Source of the DNA: Candidatus Woesearchaeota archaeon UBA153
GTDB taxonomy: Archaea; Nanobdellota; Nanobdellia; Woesearchaeales; UBA525
Assembly (NCBI GenBank): GCA_002503705.1
Contig: DASH01000039.1
Coordinates: 790 to 15,802, forward strand
Reading direction: 5' to 3'
DNA: 15,013 bases
This document shows positions 7,175-13,217 of this stretch, piece by piece (positions within the stretch are counted from its first letter, which is position 1; every line of letters begins with the position of its first letter). A program made the translations under genes and the position numbers. The notes under the pieces were generated by a model. It saw nothing but the letters and a program-made list of their open reading frames with translations, searched no databases and had not been told where the DNA came from.

Positions 7175-7834
7175 ATGAGCACGATGTCCAAAGAGCAAAC
7201 GCCCAACTACAAGAAGTACCTCATCGTCCTGCTGTTGACGATCGCCATCTTCGTCTTCGGACTCCTCCTCGGGAGCTACACGAGCACGCACAAGCTGCAA
7301 GACGTCCGTTCCCTGCAGGACGACCTCCGCACGCAGACGCTCGACATCGAGACGCAATACTCGCTCGCCACCGAGGACCCCTGCGCGTTCGCGGCAGCGG
7401 CGCCTTTAACGACGGAACTGTACGAGCTCAGCACGCGTCTCGATTTCATGGAGAACCTGCTCGGCCCTCGCGACTCGCGAGTCCTCTCGCTGAAGAAGTA
7501 CTACTCGATTCTCGAGCTTCGTCACTGGCTCTTCCTCAAACGGTTGAGCGACGAGTGCGGCACGGACGCCGTCCTCGTCTTGTACTTTTACTCGAACGAA
7601 GCGGAAGCGTGTCCGTCCTGTGAAGAGCAAGGGTTCCTCCTCACGTGGCTGCGGAAGAACCATCCGAACGTCCACGTCTTCAGTCTCGAAAAGGACTTGG
7701 CGGTCGGTTCTGTGCAGGCGGTCCAGCAGCGCTATGGCGTGACCGGGACGCCGTTCCTCGTGATTGGTGACGAGCCGTTGGAGGGTTTCCAGTCGCAGGA
7801 GGCCTTGCTCTCGGCGTTGCAACGCCACCAATAG
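7175..7834 (+). CDS. Membrane-anchored thioredoxin-fold protein
   Basis: A 219-aa protein with a short basic N-terminus, one membrane helix (about 14-34) and an outward-facing remainder by the positive-inside rule. A helical linker (40-125) precedes a thioredoxin fold: VLVLYFYS (133-140), the redox motif CPSC (146-149), HVFSLEKDL (167-175) and the cis-proline segment TGTPFLVI (190-197). Two more cysteines (C70, C128) lie outside the fold. It likely makes, reshuffles or reduces disulfides on the outer face of the membrane; the direction is unknown. The ATG follows the GT2 stop directly and is preceded by GGTGA (7166-7170), so it belongs to the same operon. The partners may be the cysteine-pair domains of the two GT-C-like proteins. 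Confidence 0.85.
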   Translation: MSTMSKEQTPNYKKYLIVLLLTIAIFVFGLLLGSYTSTHKLQDVRSLQDDLRTQTLDIETQYSLATEDPCAFAAAAPLTTELYELSTRLDFMENLLGPRDSRVLSLKKYYSILELRHWLFLKRLSDECGTDAVLVLYFYSNEAEACPSCEEQGFLLTWLRKNHPNVHVFSLEKDLAVGSVQAVQQRYGVTGTPFLVIGDEPLEGFQSQEALLSALQRHQ

Positions 7835-7838
7835 AGGT

Positions 7839-7883
7839 CATAAAACTTCATAAACTTCTTCGTTTTCCATAAACTTCTTAATG
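7839..7883 (+). promoter_or_regulatory. Triplicated CATAAACTTC motif, promoter or operator of the threonine genes
   Basis: CATAAAACTTC (7839-7849), CATAAACTTCTT (7849-7860) and CATAAACTTCTT (7868-7879) stand 10 and 19 nt apart, that is about one and two helical turns. Any of them could serve as a TATA-like element, and together they could be a multi-site operator. The T-rich run CTTCTTCGTTTTCC may also end transcription of the preceding operon. Confidence 0.45.
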
Positions 7884-7900
7884 ACTCGTTGCCTCCAGGC

Positions 7901-7931
7901 GTTATGTCCGGTTGCCACTTCCGGACGTTAC
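7901..7931 (+). promoter_or_regulatory. Hairpin in the 5' leader of the threonine dehydrogenase gene
   Basis: GTTATGTCCGG (7901-7911) and CCGGACGTTAC (7921-7931) can pair over 11 positions with one mismatch and one G-U, closing a 9-nt loop. It lies 20 nt upstream of the ribosome-binding site. There is no U-run after it, so it does not look like a simple terminator. Confidence 0.4.
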
Positions 7932-7950
7932 TCGCAGAGGTTACTTCCGA

Positions 7951-7957
7951 AGGAGGG
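7951..7957 (+). promoter_or_regulatory. Strong Shine-Dalgarno site that sets the threonine dehydrogenase start
   Basis: AGGAGGG lies 8 nt before ATG 7966. It decides in favour of the start giving MSQRVLVTGATG over an in-frame TTG at 7912, which would sit inside the leader hairpin. Confidence 0.75.
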
Positions 7958-7965
7958 GTGTTTGC

Positions 7966-8919
7966 ATGTCTCAGCGTGTCCTCGTCACCGGCGCGACCGG
8001 TCAGATTGGAAGCGAGCTCGTGCCCGCGTTGCGCGAGAGGTATGGTCGTGACAACGTCATCGCGCTCGTCCACTCGTCGAGCCCTTCTGAAGAGCTCAAA
8101 GCGGGGATTCTCGAGCGTGGCGACGCGACGGACAAGGCGTTCCTCGCGAGTCTCATCGACAAGTACGAGATTACCGTCGTCTTTCATCTCGTCGGCGTCT
8201 TGAGCGCGAAGGGCGAGCAGGACCCGCAGCTCGCGTGGCGCGTGAACATGGGGAGCTTGAAGCACGTGCTCGACTTGGCGGTCGAGAAGAAGTTCCGCTT
8301 GTTCTGGCCGAGCTCTATCGCCGTCTTCGGCCCCACCACGCCGCGTGACCGTACGCCGCAACGCACGATCCTCGAGCCGAGCACGATGTATGGCGTCACG
8401 AAGCTCGCGGGCGAGGCGTTGTGCAGCTACTATCATCGCAAGTACGGCGTCGACGTGCGCAGCCTCCGCTACCCTGGCATCATCAGCTACAAGACCCCGC
8501 CCGGCGGCGGGACGACGGATTATGCCGTCGACATCTTTTACAAGGCTTTGCAGCAGGGCAGGTATGAGTGCTTCCTCAAAGAGGACGCGACGCTGCCGAT
8601 GCTGTCGATGGATGACGCCGTGCGCGCAACACTCCAGCTCATGGACGCTCCCGCGGAGAAGCTGACGGTGCGGACGAGCTACAACCTTGCGGCCATCAGC
8701 TTCAGCCCGGCGCAATTGGCGGCCGAGATCAAGAAGCGCGTTCCCGCGCTCGTGGTGACGTACCGGCCGGACCACCGGCAGGCGATCGCCGAGTCGTGGC
8801 CGCGCGTCATCGACGACAGCGTCGCACGGAAGGACTGGGGCTGGAAGCACGAGCACGACCTGCCGAAGCTCGTCGCGTATATGCTTGACGGCTTGAACGA
8901 AAAATTCAAGAAGGAGTAG
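7966..8919 (+). CDS. L-threonine 3-dehydrogenase, SDR (epimerase-like) type
   Basis: A 317-aa extended short-chain dehydrogenase. The Rossmann motif GATGQIG (9-15), catalytic serine region WPSSIAVFGP (114-123) and YGVTK (142-146, Tyr and Lys) are intact. Features particular to the SDR-type threonine dehydrogenase are RYPGIIS (168-174), PPGGGTTDYAV (178-188), LPMLSMDDAVRAT (210-222) and the ending DDSVARKDWGW (283-293). The enzyme oxidises threonine with NAD+ to 2-amino-3-ketobutyrate in the cytoplasm. The next gene encodes the enzyme that uses this unstable product, which supports the assignment over a nucleotide-sugar epimerase. This type differs from the zinc-dependent MDR threonine dehydrogenase (Tdh) of E. 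coli and Pyrococcus, so I give no symbol. Length matches the family. Confidence 0.93.
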   Translation: MSQRVLVTGATGQIGSELVPALRERYGRDNVIALVHSSSPSEELKAGILERGDATDKAFLASLIDKYEITVVFHLVGVLSAKGEQDPQLAWRVNMGSLKHVLDLAVEKKFRLFWPSSIAVFGPTTPRDRTPQRTILEPSTMYGVTKLAGEALCSYYHRKYGVDVRSLRYPGIISYKTPPGGGTTDYAVDIFYKALQQGRYECFLKEDATLPMLSMDDAVRATLQLMDAPAEKLTVRTSYNLAAISFSPAQLAAEIKKRVPALVVTYRPDHRQAIAESWPRVIDDSVARKDWGWKHEHDLPKLVAYMLDGLNEKFKKE

Positions 8920-8956
8920 TCGAGAAGGTGTGTTGACGAGGGAGAGGGTGACGTTG

Positions 8957-10222
8957 ATGATTCCGAACGGTTTCGCGGAAGTCCTGAAGAACGAACTCAA
9001 ACGCGTCGATGACGCGAGCGTGACGAAACGCAACGAACGGGTCATCGAGACGTTCGAATTCCCCTCGGGTCGCGCCCCGCGAGCGATCATCAACGGCAAA
9101 CAGTACGTCCTGTTCAACGCGAACGACTACCTCGGCCTCCGGTTCAATGAAAAGGTCAAGGCGGCGGAGCACGACGCTTCGCAGAAGTATGGCGCCGGTC
9201 CGGGCGGCGTCAGGTTCATCTGCGGCACTAGCGCCGTCCACGTTGAGTTGGAGCGAGCGCTCGCGGCGTTCCACGGCCGCGACGCGGGGATGGTCTTCTC
9301 GAGCGCATTCGCCCTCAACCTCGGCGTGCTCCACGCGCTGCTGAAGGGGCAGAGCAAGGACTCGCTCGTTTCGTCCAACGTTCTCGTCGTCTCCGATGAA
9401 CTGAACCACCGGTCGATTATCGACGGCATCCGCGTCGCCGGCCTGCCGAGCGAGCAGAAGGCGATCTTCAAACACCTCAACCTCGCCGACCTCCGGAGAG
9501 TGTTGAAAGAAAACATCGGCAAATACGCCCGCGCCGTCGTCATCACGGACGGCATCTTCAGCATGCTCGGCGAGTGCCAAGACCTCGGCGCGCTCCAGCA
9601 GGTCGCTGACGAGTTCTCGTCGCAGTACCCTGAGGGCGTCCTCACCGTCGTGGACGACTCGCACGGCGTCGCCGCGTACGGTCGTTCCGGCCGCGGCGCG
9701 GAAGAGGCGACGGACGCCAAATGCACGCTGCTCATCGGCACGCTCGGGAAGGGGTTCGGCGCTGACGGCGGCTACGTCGTCGGCGATCGGCTCGTCATCG
9801 ATTACCTGCGCGAGAGCGTCGCATCGTATATTTATTCTAACCCGGTCTCCCCTGGAACGGCGGGCGCGGCGCTCGCCGCCGTCACGCTCGTCGACTCTCC
9901 CGACGGGAAGAAGCTCCTTGAGAAAGTCCATCGCAACGTCGAGCGATTCATGGCGGGAGCGTCGAAAGCCGGCTACACGTTCGCGGCAGCGTCCTCGCAC
10001 CCCATCCAGCCGCTCTTGATCGGCGACGCGGCGAAGACGAAAGCGCTCGTCGCGGAGCTCGCCGCGAGCGGCTACCTCGTCACGGGCATCAACTATCCTG
10101 TCGTCCCGAAAGGCAAGGACGAGATCCGCGTCCAGCTCAGCGCGGCGCACAGCGACGAGGACGTGGACGAGTTCCTCGCGGCGCTCGCGGCGGCGGGGAA
10201 GAAACTGCAGATCACGGCGTGA
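8957..10222 (+). CDS. kbl: 2-amino-3-ketobutyrate CoA ligase (glycine C-acetyltransferase)
   Basis: A 421-aa alpha-oxoamine synthase, a fold type I PLP enzyme. Visible motifs are NANDYLGL (54-61), GPGGVRFICGTS (81-92), DELNHRSIIDGIR (147-159), DGIFSMLG (198-205), DDSHGVAAYGRSGRG (233-247; D234 and H236 contact PLP) and TLGKGFGADGGYV (262-274; K265 is the Schiff-base lysine). BioF, HemA and serine palmitoyltransferase share the fold, but GVRFICGT and the adjacent threonine dehydrogenase favour Kbl. It cleaves 2-amino-3-ketobutyrate with CoA to glycine and acetyl-CoA. ATG 8957 has GGGTGA (8946-8951) 5 nt upstream; GTG/TTG starts from 8930 are possible but add nothing conserved. It ends 11 nt from a convergent gene. 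Confidence 0.92.
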   Translation: MIPNGFAEVLKNELKRVDDASVTKRNERVIETFEFPSGRAPRAIINGKQYVLFNANDYLGLRFNEKVKAAEHDASQKYGAGPGGVRFICGTSAVHVELERALAAFHGRDAGMVFSSAFALNLGVLHALLKGQSKDSLVSSNVLVVSDELNHRSIIDGIRVAGLPSEQKAIFKHLNLADLRRVLKENIGKYARAVVITDGIFSMLGECQDLGALQQVADEFSSQYPEGVLTVVDDSHGVAAYGRSGRGAEEATDAKCTLLIGTLGKGFGADGGYVVGDRLVIDYLRESVASYIYSNPVSPGTAGAALAAVTLVDSPDGKKLLEKVHRNVERFMAGASKAGYTFAAASSHPIQPLLIGDAAKTKALVAELAASGYLVTGINYPVVPKGKDEIRVQLSAAHSDEDVDEFLAALAAAGKKLQITA

Positions 10223-10233
10223 ACATTTTATTC

Positions 10234-10860
10234 TCACGCGATAACTTTGAGGCCGGCGAGGTTGCGGAACAAGTACGTCGGTTCTTCCTTCGCGAGCATC
10301 GCTCTCGTGTGGTAGCCGGTGCAGACGCCGGCGGAGCGTACGCCCGCCGCTTTCGCCGCGCGGATGTCGAAGACCATGTCGCCCGTATAGATGACGTCGT
10401 GCGGGTCGACGTCGAGGCTCTTGTACAACCCCTCTAACTCCGCGGTCTTGTCGCGCACGCCGCCGTGGACGATGGCGAACAACGACGCGAGACCGTACCG
10501 TTCAAGTTCAGTTTCGAGGTTCGGAGCGGGATGATAGCTGAGGACGGTGAGGGTCTTCCCTAAGTTCTTCAACGACTCCAAGACCTCGCCCGCCTCCGGG
10601 TACGAGAATGGTCTCATCCCGTTCTGGGAAAATTCGGTAAAGTATTTTTGGTAGAGCGCGGAGAACCGTTCCGGCGAGTCCACAACGCCGTTGGACTCCA
10701 TGAACTCGACGATGGTACGCTGCGTCATCCGCAGCCACTTCGCGAACGGGATTGCGGTCTTTCCGTAATCCGCGAGCATCCGCATATTCGCATGATAGAC
10801 CGGTTTCCGGTCGTCGCTGATGACGCCGCTCCAATCGAACGCGAAAACGTCTATTGCCAT
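10234..10860 (-). CDS. HAD-superfamily protein with atypical motif I
   Basis: A 208-aa HAD-fold protein. Motif I is FDWSGVISDD (8-17): nucleophile D9 is present, but the usual second Asp (proton donor, D+2) is serine S11. Motif II is LSYH (S108), motif III lysine is probably K138, and motif IV is TGDMVFDI (D161, D165). A helical C1-type cap spans about 17-85. Phosphonoacetaldehyde hydrolases also lack the second Asp (DWAGT) and use a cap lysine instead; K34 and K41 here lie in the cap, but I see no firm match. It could be a phosphatase, a phosphonatase-like enzyme or a non-catalytic relative. A TATA-like box at 10882-10889 is about 25 nt upstream of the ATG, so it is likely transcribed alone and leaderless. 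Confidence 0.85.
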   Translation of the reverse strand: MAIDVFAFDWSGVISDDRKPVYHANMRMLADYGKTAIPFAKWLRMTQRTIVEFMESNGVVDSPERFSALYQKYFTEFSQNGMRPFSYPEAGEVLESLKNLGKTLTVLSYHPAPNLETELERYGLASLFAIVHGGVRDKTAELEGLYKSLDVDPHDVIYTGDMVFDIRAAKAAGVRSAGVCTGYHTRAMLAKEEPTYLFRNLAGLKVIA

Positions 10861-10881
10861 CAGTACGGGAGTCTTTCCCTG

Positions 10882-10889
10882 TTATTTAA
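10882..10889 (-). promoter_or_regulatory. TATA box of the HAD-fold gene
   Basis: Minus-strand TTAAATAA centred about 25 nt upstream of ATG 10860. Just upstream, minus-strand ATTTCTTTTC (about 10903-10912) follows the MBF1 gene and may act as its T-rich terminator. Confidence 0.5.
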
Positions 10890-10924
10890 GGCTTTTGCGC
10901 CTGAAAAGAAATCGTGAAGAGGTT

Positions 10925-11416
10925 TTATTTCTTCCCTCGCTTCTTGATCGTGATGAGGTCGCCGATCGTGACGGGCCCGTTCATCCGCGCGCGAGCCCCC
11001 TCGTGCTTCTCGACGTGCTCCCGGACGAGCGCGATCTTGAGGCTCTTCTCGAGCTTGCGCGCAGTCTCCAAGTCCGGCCTGCGCTGGCCGCTCTCGTACG
11101 CGTGGTACTGGCTCTCCTTGAGGTTCAACCGCTTCGCCATCTCTTCCTGGAGCAAGCCCGTCTTCTCGCGCGCCGCCTTGATGACCGCGCCGTAATCATC
11201 ACGCACGAGCAGCATCGTCTCTTCTTTGCTCGCGAGTTGTTCTCCGCGAAGCGAGCGATCCTTCTCCAGCTTCCGCTCACTCTTGGCGTCGCGAGGCGTG
11301 GGGACTCGCTCGATCAGCTGGCCGTACCCCTTGCAGTGCTCGCACACCGTCATCACCGTGCTCTCGACACGTACTTTGTAGAGCTGGCCGTCACGGCCGC
11401 ACATGTCGCACCCCAT
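10925..11416 (-). CDS. MBF1-type transcription factor (zinc ribbon plus HTH)
   Basis: A 163-aa protein of the archaeal multiprotein-bridging-factor family. The N-terminal zinc ribbon has C3-x2-C6 and C25-x2-C28. A basic linker (40-65) leads to a Cro/C1-type helix-turn-helix (about 72-132) with GAVIKAAREKTGLLQEEMAKRL and SQYHAYESGQRRPD. The C-terminal tail GPVTIGDLITIKKRGKK (147-163) is the conserved basic end of archaeal MBF1. The family bridges TATA-binding protein and regulators in eukaryotes; in Archaea it binds ribosomes and affects translation or stress responses. GGGTGA (minus strand, 11428-11423) sits 6 nt before the ATG. It is the last gene of a small operon behind two tiny membrane-protein genes. 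Confidence 0.92.
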   Translation of the reverse strand: MGCDMCGRDGQLYKVRVESTVMTVCEHCKGYGQLIERVPTPRDAKSERKLEKDRSLRGEQLASKEETMLLVRDDYGAVIKAAREKTGLLQEEMAKRLNLKESQYHAYESGQRRPDLETARKLEKSLKIALVREHVEKHEGARARMNGPVTIGDLITIKKRGKK

Positions 11417-11435
11417 AGATCGTCACCCTTACCGC

Positions 11436-11549
11436 TCAGTACCGTAACAAGAGCATGGCGAGCAGGAACCCCGCGAGCAAGCCGATCACGATGCCTTCGA
11501 TGAACTCCTTCATGCCGAAACCCTTCGGCCGATCGCGAGCGTCAACCAT
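11436..11549 (-). CDS. 37-aa single-span membrane peptide
   Basis: A very short gene encoding a polar N-terminus (MVDARDRPKGFGMKEF, 1-16) and one membrane helix (about 17-35: IEGIVIGLLAGFLLAMLL) ending LLRY. GGTGA lies 6 nt before the ATG, and its TGA is the stop codon of the upstream gene, which indicates translational coupling. It ends 19 nt before the MBF1 start. Good signals on both sides and a clean hydrophobic helix argue that it is real despite its size. I do not recognise it; it could be a membrane anchor, or a partner of the upstream two-span protein. Confidence 0.7.
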   Translation of the reverse strand: MVDARDRPKGFGMKEFIEGIVIGLLAGFLLAMLLLRY

Positions 11550-11555
11550 TCTCGT

Positions 11556-11819
11556 TCACCTTCGCCTCTTCGCCGCGACGCCGTACCCTGGCGCCGCTTC
11601 CTTCAGTTCGACCTTGCCGAGGCTCCACAGGACGCCGCCGAGGCCGAACAAGAGCGGGAACAAGAGCCACTCGAGACCTTGCACGGGGACGAGCGTCCGG
11701 TAGTGGATGCTGCGCACGCCCATCCACACCGCCTGGTAGACGCCGATGCCGACGCACGTCGCGCCTAAGAACTGGTAGAGCAACCCGAGAATCTCATGCC
11801 GTCGAAGATTTTGCGCCAT
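11556..11819 (-). CDS. Small two-span membrane protein, unrecognised
   Basis: An 87-aa protein with an N-terminal basic segment (MAQNLRRHEI), a first membrane helix (about 10-32, containing LLYQFLGATCVGIGVYQAVW), a short outside loop, a second helix (about 49-68: EWLLFPLLFGLGGVLWSLGKV) and a basic C-terminus ending KRRR. Both ends are predicted inside. ATG 11819 has a strong GGAGGGTGG site (minus strand, 11833-11825); an in-frame ATG at 11846 would lie ahead of that site and is less likely. A TATA box at 11859-11867 precedes it. It heads the operon with the 37-aa peptide and MBF1, so the three may act in one membrane-linked regulatory response. The function is unknown. Confidence 0.75.
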   Translation of the reverse strand: MAQNLRRHEILGLLYQFLGATCVGIGVYQAVWMGVRSIHYRTLVPVQGLEWLLFPLLFGLGGVLWSLGKVELKEAAPGYGVAAKRRR

Positions 11820-11858
11820 AACGACCACCCTCCTCTGGGAAGGCATGCTTCAGAACTG

Positions 11859-11879
11859 TATTTATAATTATTGCGCAAT
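11859..11879 (-). promoter_or_regulatory. Promoter of the small-membrane-protein/MBF1 operon
   Basis: Minus-strand TTATAAATA (11867-11859) is placed for a start of transcription near 11838, giving a short leader with a ribosome-binding site. A perfect 10-bp palindrome ATTGCGCAAT (11870-11879) lies directly upstream of the TATA box, where TFB contacts DNA, and could be an operator. Confidence 0.5.
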
Positions 11880-12553
11880 TATCGCGCCTTTTCTTTGTTC
11901 TCCTTCCGTTGCGTGTGCTGTTCCAAGAATTCCCGCAACGCCGCGACGTCCGTGTGCCCCTCGACGACGCGGAAGAACGGGACGCCAAGCTGGCGGCACG
12001 CCTCCTCGTCCTCGTCGCTGTCGCCCACGTACGCGGCCAACGACCAGACGCCGTGCTGCGCGAAGAACCGCTCGAGCATCTCGCGTTTCGGAACGCGCTC
12101 GTCCATCGCGGCCGCGACGATCACCTCGAACGAGTCCCTGACGCCGAGGATGGTGAGCGCGGGCGCGATGACCTCGGTGAAGGACGACGAGACGATCGCG
12201 AGCCGCGCCCCGCGACGCTTCGCGAGCGCCACTTCCTTCACGATCTCTTCGCGGAAGACCTCGCGCTGGTCGTTCGCGATGAGCTCGAGCTTCAAGGTCG
12301 CGTACGCCTCGCGCGCTTCGCGCAAGTACTCGCGTTCTTCCGTCTTCGATGACGGCTTCCGCCCTTTGCTGCGCGTCATGATCTCGAGGACGCCCGGTAA
12401 GAAATCGTCGCCGGCGACGATTGCCGAGCCCGTGACGCTCTGCTCCCCCAGCACGTCAGCGTAGTACGAGAACCAGCGCTTGTTCGCCTCGTTCGCGACC
12501 GCTTGGGAGACGATCGTCCCGTCGAAATCGACGCCGATGAATGTGCTCGCCAA
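11879..12553 (-). CDS. HAD-superfamily phosphohydrolase
   Basis: A 224-aa protein with all four HAD motifs intact: VDFDGTIV (8-15; nucleophile D9, acid/base D11), IVSSSF (120-125), K156 in VPKREML, and YVGDSDEDEE (175-184; metal ligands D178 and D182). A helical cap lies between motifs I and II (about 15-110). The pattern resembles phosphoserine-phosphatase-like class I HADs, but the substrate cannot be read. The best start is TTG 12553, with GGTGG (minus strand, 12565-12561) 7 nt upstream; another in-frame TTG at 12613 has no such site and adds no conserved sequence. No TATA box was found in the 220-nt gap before it, so it may be read from the dUTPase operon through the structured spacer. 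Confidence 0.85.
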   Translation of the reverse strand: MASTFIGVDFDGTIVSQAVANEANKRWFSYYADVLGEQSVTGSAIVAGDDFLPGVLEIMTRSKGRKPSSKTEEREYLREAREAYATLKLELIANDQREVFREEIVKEVALAKRRGARLAIVSSSFTEVIAPALTILGVRDSFEVIVAAAMDERVPKREMLERFFAQHGVWSLAAYVGDSDEDEEACRQLGVPFFRVVEGHTDVAALREFLEQHTQRKENKEKAR

Positions 12554-12560
12554 GATGAGT

Positions 12561-12565
12561 CCACC
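12561..12565 (-). promoter_or_regulatory. Shine-Dalgarno site supporting a TTG start
   Basis: Minus-strand GGTGG within AAAGGTGG, 7 nt before TTG 12553. The motif-I strand follows within eight residues, as usual for HAD proteins. Confidence 0.55.
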
Positions 12566-12614
12566 TTTCTTCGCCGAGCTGTGCTCGATGTCCGCCGGAC
12601 ACGCTCCGGTCAAC

Positions 12615-12727
12615 GCTGGCGCGGCCCGGATTTCCTCGTTGTCCGTCGTGAATCTCTCGTACCGGTACGCAAGTGTCGTTCCGTACGTTGACGAACGACT
12701 CTCACTATGACTCTTTGCCGCGCCAGC
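12615..12727. repeat. 113-nt element bounded by 11-bp perfect inverted repeats
   Basis: GCTGGCGCGGC (12615-12625) and its exact reverse complement (12717-12727) bound an intergenic segment. Inside are a hairpin with GTCGTTC/GAACGAC arms (12675-12699) and the 12-bp palindrome CGTACCGGTACG (12658-12669). The left 48 nt (12615-12662) recur at the right edge of the window (14955-15005). No transposase, no clear target duplication, no tRNA or 5S rRNA signature is present. It may be a structured RNA, a MITE-like element or a leader of the downstream HAD gene. Confidence 0.6.
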
Positions 12728-12734
12728 ACGAACC

Positions 12735-12769
12735 CGCCTTGCGGCGGCCTTTCAATCGCCTCGCGGCGA
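12735..12769 (-). ncRNA. Two tandem hairpins with GNRA loops after the dUTPase gene
   Basis: CGCCTTGCGGCG (12735-12746) and CGCCTCGCGGCG (12757-12768) are near-identical direct repeats 22 nt apart. On the minus strand, which is the transcribed one, they fold into 5-bp stems closed by GCGA and GCAA tetraloops. They begin about 5 nt past the dUTPase stop and may be 3'-UTR structures or the first part of a larger RNA with the adjacent inverted-repeat element. No U-run follows, so a classical terminator is unlikely. Confidence 0.4.
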
Positions 12770-12773
12770 GCGT

Positions 12774-13202
12774 TCATCGCCCGGTGCTGCCGAACCCGCC
12801 GTCGTTGCGCTTCGTCTCGGAGAGATTATCGACCTCTTCGAGGTCGGCGGTCCCGACGGGGAGGAGGAGGAGCTGCGCGATCTTGTCCCCTGGCTTGACG
12901 AGGTACTCGCGCTCGGTCGTGTTGAGCAGGATGACGCCGTACTCGCCGCGGTACGTGTGGTCGATCACGCCGCCGAGCACGGTCAAGCCGCGAGCGCCGA
13001 GACCGCTCTTATCTCTGAGGAGGGCGACGTAGCCGGGCGGGATCTCCGCGCAGAAGCCGAGCTTGAACACGTGCGGCTCTCCCTGCTCGAGCGTGCGCAG
13101 CTCACGGCTGTACACGTCCATCCCCGCGTCGCCCGGGTGCGCGTACGAGGGAAGTTTGACCTCCGGGTGCAACCGTTTCAGTTTCATCTTGACGAGGTCC
13201 AT
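12774..13202 (-). CDS. dut: Trimeric dUTPase (dUTP diphosphatase)
   Basis: A 142-aa protein with all five dUTPase motifs in order: DAGMDVYS (25-32), DKSGLG (64-69, where most members have RSS or RSG), GVIDHTYRGEYGV (78-90, with catalytic D81), GDKIAQLLL (105-113) and the C-terminal P-loop-like RNDGGFGSTGR (132-142) that closes over the active site. It hydrolyses dUTP to dUMP and pyrophosphate, protecting DNA from uracil and feeding dTMP synthesis. Motif III without a dCTP deaminase-type insertion favours dUTPase over dCTP deaminase. GGTGA (minus strand, 13211-13207) lies 4 nt upstream of the ATG. It is 15 nt behind NrdR in the same operon. Confidence 0.95.
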   Translation of the reverse strand: MDLVKMKLKRLHPEVKLPSYAHPGDAGMDVYSRELRTLEQGEPHVFKLGFCAEIPPGYVALLRDKSGLGARGLTVLGGVIDHTYRGEYGVILLNTTEREYLVKPGDKIAQLLLLPVGTADLEEVDNLSETKRNDGGFGSTGR

Positions 13203-13217
13203 CGCTTCACCACCGGT

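Noticed and set aside
5681..7357. 558-aa minus-strand open frame, and similar long antisense frames (for example 3451-4473 and 8906-10237)
   Set aside because: They mirror real genes in GC-rich DNA, have low-complexity Arg/Glu/Asp-rich products, and show no promoter or ribosome-binding site. The opposite strand carries clear protein motifs.
12624..12637. Minus-strand GAGGAAATCCGGGC, similar to the conserved region I of RNase P RNA
   Set aside because: One base is missing, the partner conserved region was not found, and the gap is too short for an RNase P RNA.
12503..12691. 62-aa plus-strand open frame across the HAD start and the left half of the repeat element
   Set aside because: It is antisense to the start of a well-supported HAD gene and has no ribosome-binding site. 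Its last third resembles the frame at 14942-15013, which I report as part of the repeat question rather than as a gene.
12615..12727. 5S rRNA or tRNA gene
   Set aside because: The length and closing stem recall 5S rRNA, but the inner helices and conserved loop sequences do not match, and no tRNA T-loop (GGTTCGAnTCC) is present.
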